A stretch of DNA of 64,000 nt. Origin: Arthrobacter bambusae. GTDB lineage: Bacteria; Actinomycetota; Actinomycetes; Actinomycetales; Micrococcaceae. The DNA lies in contig NZ_JAUSSZ010000009.1 of assembly GCF_030812595.1 (NCBI RefSeq), forward strand, positions 155,359 to 219,358. The letters run 5' to 3'. This document shows positions 60,584-64,000 of the stretch, one piece after another (the first letter of the stretch is position 1; every line of letters starts with the position of its first letter). Position numbers and translations under genes: made by a program. The notes under the pieces were generated by a model. That model was not told the DNA's origin and did no database searches. It was given only the letters and a program-made list of their open reading frames with translations.

Positions 60584-63500
60584 GTGCAATCACTCGTGAA
60601 TTCACAAGGAAAGAGCTTTATTGGACGCGGGGGGCTTCGAAAAGCTGCGGCACTAGCCGCCGGATTACCGGTTCTGCTCTCCTCGGTGGCGTTGACACCC
60701 GCTCAAGCTGCGCCGGCTTCCGGCTCAACGGCCTTCGGTTCAACCGCTACCGGAATTGCCCGGAATGTCGACCCCAAGTCTTATCAGGATGGCCGCTACG
60801 TCGTGGTGCTGGCAGAGAAGCCGGCGGCCACTTACGACGGCGGAACGCCTGGGTACGTGTCCACCAAACCGCAGGCGGGCAAGAAACTCGACGTCGGCAA
60901 GTCCGAAGTGAAGCAATACCAGGCCCACTTGCAGCAGAAGCAGCAGGACGTGGCCAAGCAGCAGAACGTGAGCATCAATCGCGACTACACCACGGCGATC
61001 AACGGCTTCAGCGCCACCCTTTCCGCAAACCAGGCCGTCAATCTCGCGAAGAACCCGGATGTTCTCCTCGTGGCCCCGGACACCCAGTCAGCTCCTGACT
61101 ACTCCACCACCGATTTCCTCAACCTCAGTGGACCGAACGGGGTTTGGAATACCCAGTTCGGCGGCCAGGACCAAGCCGGCAAGGGCACCGTGGTGGGCGT
61201 CATCGACACCGGCTACACGCCGACAAGCAAGTTCTTCGCCGGCGATCCCGTCCAGCCGCTGGTCGGGAAACCCCAAGTGGGCGTCCCGTACCGCACGAGT
61301 GACGGCAAGATCGCCATGCTGAAGGCCAACGGAGATACCTTCGTAGGCGACTGCCAGAAAGGCACCGACACCGGAGCCTCCTTTGACGGCACGGCCTGCA
61401 ATTCCAAAGTGCTCGCAGCCCACTACTTTGCAGATGCTTTCCTGCAGTCGGTTCCGCCCGCCCAGCGGGCTCCCCAGGAACAAATCTCGCCCATCGACGT
61501 CGCGAGCCACGGTACGCACACGGCCAGTACGGCCGCAGGCAACCCTGGTGTGGAAACGTTCGTGGATGGCCGCAGCTTCGGCAAGACGAGCGGCGTGGCG
61601 CCAGCTGCCAAACTCTCGATCTACAAGGTCTGTTGGGAAGACACGGACCCCAATTCGGGTGGCTGCTACAGTTCCGCGGCCATCGCCGCCATTGACCAGG
61701 CCATTGCCGACGGCGTGGACGTCCTGAATTACTCCATTTCGGGTGCGACGGACACCACCACCGACCCGGTCTCGCTCGCGTTCCTCTCAGCTGCGTCTGC
61801 CGGCATCTTTGTGGCCGCGTCCGCCGGTAACTCGGGCCCGCAGGCCAGCACCGTCAACCACGGCGCACCTTGGATGACCACGGTTGCGGCTACTTCCTTC
61901 TCCCAGGCACTCCAGGGGACCGTCGAATTCTCCGACGGCGCCAAGTTCCGTGGAGCCAGCATCATGAACCACCAGGTGAGCGGGGCCGGCGTCGTGCTCT
62001 CCGCAAACGCCGCCTCGGGAACCGGTAACGCAGCACTTTGTGCGCCCGGGTCCCTGGACCCGGCGAAAATCGCCGGCAAGGTAGTGGTGTGTGACCGCGG
62101 GGTGGTCGACCGGGTCGCGAAGAGCGCAGAGGTGCTCCGCGGCGGCGGGGTGGGCATGATCCTCGTCAACCTCACCACCTCCTCGTTGGACACGGACAAG
62201 CACGCAGTGCCCACCGTGCATGTGAATCCACCGGACTCACAGGCCATCAAGGACAAGGTCGCCGCCAACCCCGGAATTACTGTTTCCCTGATTGACCACG
62301 ACACCACCGGATTGCCCCTCGAGGCTCAGCCGCAGATCGCCGGATTCTCCTCCCGCGGCCCGTTGCTCGCCACCGATTCGGATCTGCTCAAGCCGGACGT
62401 TTCGGCTCCCGGCGTTGCTGTGCTGGCAGGGGTTTCGCCCATCGGCAGCAATGGCGATGAATACGGATTCATGTCCGGAACCTCCATGGCGTCCCCGCAC
62501 ATCGCCGGTTTCGGCGCCTTGATCCTGGCGAAGAATCCCGATTGGTCGCCGGCGACGGTCAAGTCGGCCATGATGACGACGGCGAGTGACGTCAAGCTGG
62601 CCAATGGAACCAAGAACCAGGACGTCTTCGCTACTGGTGCGGGAGAGATGAACCCTGCCGGTGTGCTGGAACCGGGTCTGGTCTACGACGCCGGAACCGA
62701 GGACTACCAGAAGTTCGTCCAGGGCACCGGCGTGGACCTCGGCATTCCGGGACTTGGCTCTACACTGCCGCGCGACATGAACCTTCCCTCCTTCGCCCTG
62801 GGTAACCTCGTGGGCAAGATCGAGGTCACCCGCACCGTCACGGCCTTGACCCCCGGCCAATACCGGGCCACGGCCAATGTGCCTGGAGTTGACGTCAAGG
62901 TCACTCCGTCCGTACTCAACTTCAACGAAGTCGGCCAGAAGAGGACCTTCACGGTGACCTTCGAAAACAAGAGCGCGGCACTGGGTACATTCGCGATGGG
63001 ATCGCTCAAGTGGGAAGGCGCCAACAAGTCGGTGGTCTCTCCGATTGCGGTCCGCCCGCAGTCGGTACTCGCCTCCAAGAGCGTCGCCTTCACGTCCCAG
63101 CAAGCAAGCGGTTCGGCGGACATCAACATCGTCTCCGGTTCCGACTCGCCCACGGCCGTGACCATTGACGGGCTCTCCAAGGCCGATTCCTCGCCGGCTG
63201 AGCTTGTTCCCGGTCCCGTGGCTGTGGCAAACAACGCCTCGAACTTCGTCAAGACCGCCACGGTTGCCCCCGGAACGGCTTTCGCGAAGTTCTCGGTGAT
63301 CTCCTCGGATCCCACAGCGGATTTCGATCTGTATGTCCTGTCGCCGTCAGGTCAGTTGTTCACGGCAGCGACTCCGAGTGCCAGCGAGTCCCTCTCGCTC
63401 GACAACCCGGAACCCGGGACCTACACCATCATCGCGAACCTGTATGCCAGCCCCAACAACCGGCCCACCAAGGCCAGTGTTGATGCCGCGATTCTCGGCG

Positions 63501-63769
63501 CAGACCAAGGCAACGCCACGGTCACACCCAACCCGATCAAGATGAAGAACGGGAAATCCGGGAAGATCACCTTCGCATGGAGCAAGCTGACCCCGGGCTC
63601 CTACATTGGTCGACTCACCTTTGCCGGCACGAGCTCGCCAACATTCGTGTCCGTCCTGGTTTCGGCAAGCGGCAGCGTGTCCGTGGTGCCGAACGACGAC
63701 CAGGAAGGCCAGCATGGCAAGGGCAAACTGCAGAATCAAGGAGAGGACCAGTCAAACAACGCGCTGTAG
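60584..63769 (+). CDS. Secreted subtilisin-like serine protease (S8) with PA domain
   Basis: 1061 residues. GTG 60584 follows GGAAAG; a signal peptide of about 42 residues ends near PAQAAPASG. An inhibitor I9 propeptide follows (YVVVLAEKPA ... INGFSATLS). The catalytic triad is D208 in VIDTGYT, H309 in SHGTHTAS and S634 in GTSMASPHIAG, with a PA domain inserted between H and S (AALCAPGSLDPAKIAGKVVVCDRG). C-terminal Fn3-like and pre-peptidase-like beta domains fill residues 740-1040, and the end is charged (NDDQEGQHGKGKLQ). It digests proteins outside the cell. Confidence 0.93.
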   Translation: MQSLVNSQGKSFIGRGGLRKAAALAAGLPVLLSSVALTPAQAAPASGSTAFGSTATGIARNVDPKSYQDGRYVVVLAEKPAATYDGGTPGYVSTKPQAGKKLDVGKSEVKQYQAHLQQKQQDVAKQQNVSINRDYTTAINGFSATLSANQAVNLAKNPDVLLVAPDTQSAPDYSTTDFLNLSGPNGVWNTQFGGQDQAGKGTVVGVIDTGYTPTSKFFAGDPVQPLVGKPQVGVPYRTSDGKIAMLKANGDTFVGDCQKGTDTGASFDGTACNSKVLAAHYFADAFLQSVPPAQRAPQEQISPIDVASHGTHTASTAAGNPGVETFVDGRSFGKTSGVAPAAKLSIYKVCWEDTDPNSGGCYSSAAIAAIDQAIADGVDVLNYSISGATDTTTDPVSLAFLSAASAGIFVAASAGNSGPQASTVNHGAPWMTTVAATSFSQALQGTVEFSDGAKFRGASIMNHQVSGAGVVLSANAASGTGNAALCAPGSLDPAKIAGKVVVCDRGVVDRVAKSAEVLRGGGVGMILVNLTTSSLDTDKHAVPTVHVNPPDSQAIKDKVAANPGITVSLIDHDTTGLPLEAQPQIAGFSSRGPLLATDSDLLKPDVSAPGVAVLAGVSPIGSNGDEYGFMSGTSMASPHIAGFGALILAKNPDWSPATVKSAMMTTASDVKLANGTKNQDVFATGAGEMNPAGVLEPGLVYDAGTEDYQKFVQGTGVDLGIPGLGSTLPRDMNLPSFALGNLVGKIEVTRTVTALTPGQYRATANVPGVDVKVTPSVLNFNEVGQKRTFTVTFENKSAALGTFAMGSLKWEGANKSVVSPIAVRPQSVLASKSVAFTSQQASGSADINIVSGSDSPTAVTIDGLSKADSSPAELVPGPVAVANNASNFVKTATVAPGTAFAKFSVISSDPTADFDLYVLSPSGQLFTAATPSASESLSLDNPEPGTYTIIANLYASPNNRPTKASVDAAILGADQGNATVTPNPIKMKNGKSGKITFAWSKLTPGSYIGRLTFAGTSSPTFVSVLVSASGSVSVVPNDDQEGQHGKGKLQNQGEDQSNNAL

Positions 63770-63798
63770 CGCGGCGTTGACAGCCTGACAGCTATGAA

Positions 63799-63835
63799 GG
63801 AAAGCGGCCGGCGGGATATCTGCCGGCCGCTTTCC
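63799..63835 (+). terminator. Subtilase terminator
   Basis: GGAAAGCGGCCGGC (63799-63812) pairs perfectly with 63822-63835 around GGGATATCT, 30 bases after the stop codon. Confidence 0.92.
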
Positions 63836-63842
63836 TGTTTCC

Positions 63843-63897
63843 CCGGACGCCCGGTCACCTTTGGGGCGGGTTTCACCGACGCCCGGTCACCTTTGGG
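63843..63897. repeat. Family C 32-bp repeat, two units
   Basis: Two copies of GACGCCCGGTCACC with a 32-base period, the reverse complement of the repeat at 26699-26791. It lies between the subtilase terminator and the stop codon of a possible minus-strand gene. Confidence 0.82.
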
Positions 63898-63915
63898 CCT
63901 TTTTTGCGGTATCTA

Positions 63916-64000
63916 TCAAGCTGTTTGTGACAGCGGGGTGGTTTGTTTGTTGTTGATTCCGGCTGTGGGAGGGGCTCCCGGCGCGGTGGGTTTGTTGCGG
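63916..64000 (-). CDS. Possible C-terminus of a minus-strand gene (runs off the window)
   Basis: On the complement the last 28 codons read RNKPTAPGAPPTAGINNKQ and, after eight more residues (TTPLSQTA), end at a stop (63916-63918). The Pro/Ala/Thr/Asn-rich tail resembles disordered C-termini of Arthrobacter HNH (DUF222) proteins, but it is too short for a firm call. Family C repeats follow directly downstream. Confidence 0.4.
   Translation of the reverse strand, partial: RNKPTAPGAPPTAGINNKQTTPLSQTA

Overview
The window is high-GC chromosomal DNA of an actinobacterium, most likely Arthrobacter, Pseudarthrobacter or Paenarthrobacter (Micrococcaceae). This rests on gene order and families: separate purS-purQ-purL, fbaA followed by a DUF3151 gene, an Asp23/Gls24 membrane operon, NgcEFG-type uptake, DUF1206, and frequent GTG starts with 1 to 4 base overlaps. 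No phage, insertion sequence, integrase or CRISPR array is visible; the region is chromosomal with a metabolic accent.

Layout. 1-745: the first codons of an EamA-type transporter (minus strand), then tRNA-Glu(TTC), tRNA-Asp(GTC) and tRNA-Phe(GAA). 1047-3412: five overlapping genes of an Asp23/Gls24 envelope operon with a large inverted repeat upstream. 3447-10147: an alpha-glucoside locus with a GH13 hydrolase divergent from a binding protein, two permeases, a small membrane protein and a LacI regulator; a LacI-type operator lies in the divergent promoter. 10167-13907: a 57-bp tandem repeat, an unknown protein, exonuclease III, HdeD-like protein and a thiolase. The thiolase and a two-subunit CoA transferase (13904-15331) diverge from an IclR regulator, with two matching 13-bp palindromes in the shared promoter. 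16492-18650: a fasciclin lipoprotein and a photolyase. 18892-23170: valine/isobutyrate catabolism (mmsA, 3-hydroxyisobutyryl-CoA hydrolase, mmsB, enoyl-CoA hydratase), then a MarR regulator and an acyl-CoA synthetase on the other strand. 25804-26625: nadE. 26792-34238: LacI regulator divergent from a second sugar ABC transporter followed by two TIM-barrel isomerase-like enzymes and a Gfo/Idh/MocA dehydrogenase, a set that resembles 3-keto-glycoside pathways. 34293-42566: housekeeping genes (pyrE, phosphatases, an SPOUT RNA methylase, fbaA, DUF3151). 42774-46198: a secreted phosphoesterase and purA. 46587-50431: a sigma factor with its probable membrane anti-sigma and small enzymes. 50634-53958: NgcEFG-like GlcNAc/chitobiose uptake. 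54060-59746: DUF1206, DUF503 and purSQL. 60584-63769: a large secreted subtilase. The extreme right end may hold the C-terminus of one more minus-strand gene.

The most unusual signal is a duplicated cassette. Two paralogous proteins with a C-terminal DUF559/Vsr-like nuclease domain (39294-40226 and 55415-56359) each sit between two copies of a long imperfect palindrome. Each also has the motif TGTGGATAA (the complement of a consensus DnaA box) 37 or 39 bases before the start codon. The palindrome families differ between the two cassettes, and a solitary copy of the second family lies at 23172-23235. This resembles REP/RAYT systems but with an unrelated nuclease, and it is the best candidate here for an undescribed mobile or selfish element.

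All three carbohydrate ABC loci lack an ATPase gene, so they probably share a multitask ATPase of the MsiK type encoded elsewhere. Everything here was read by eye; family assignments rest on recognised motifs and not on searches.
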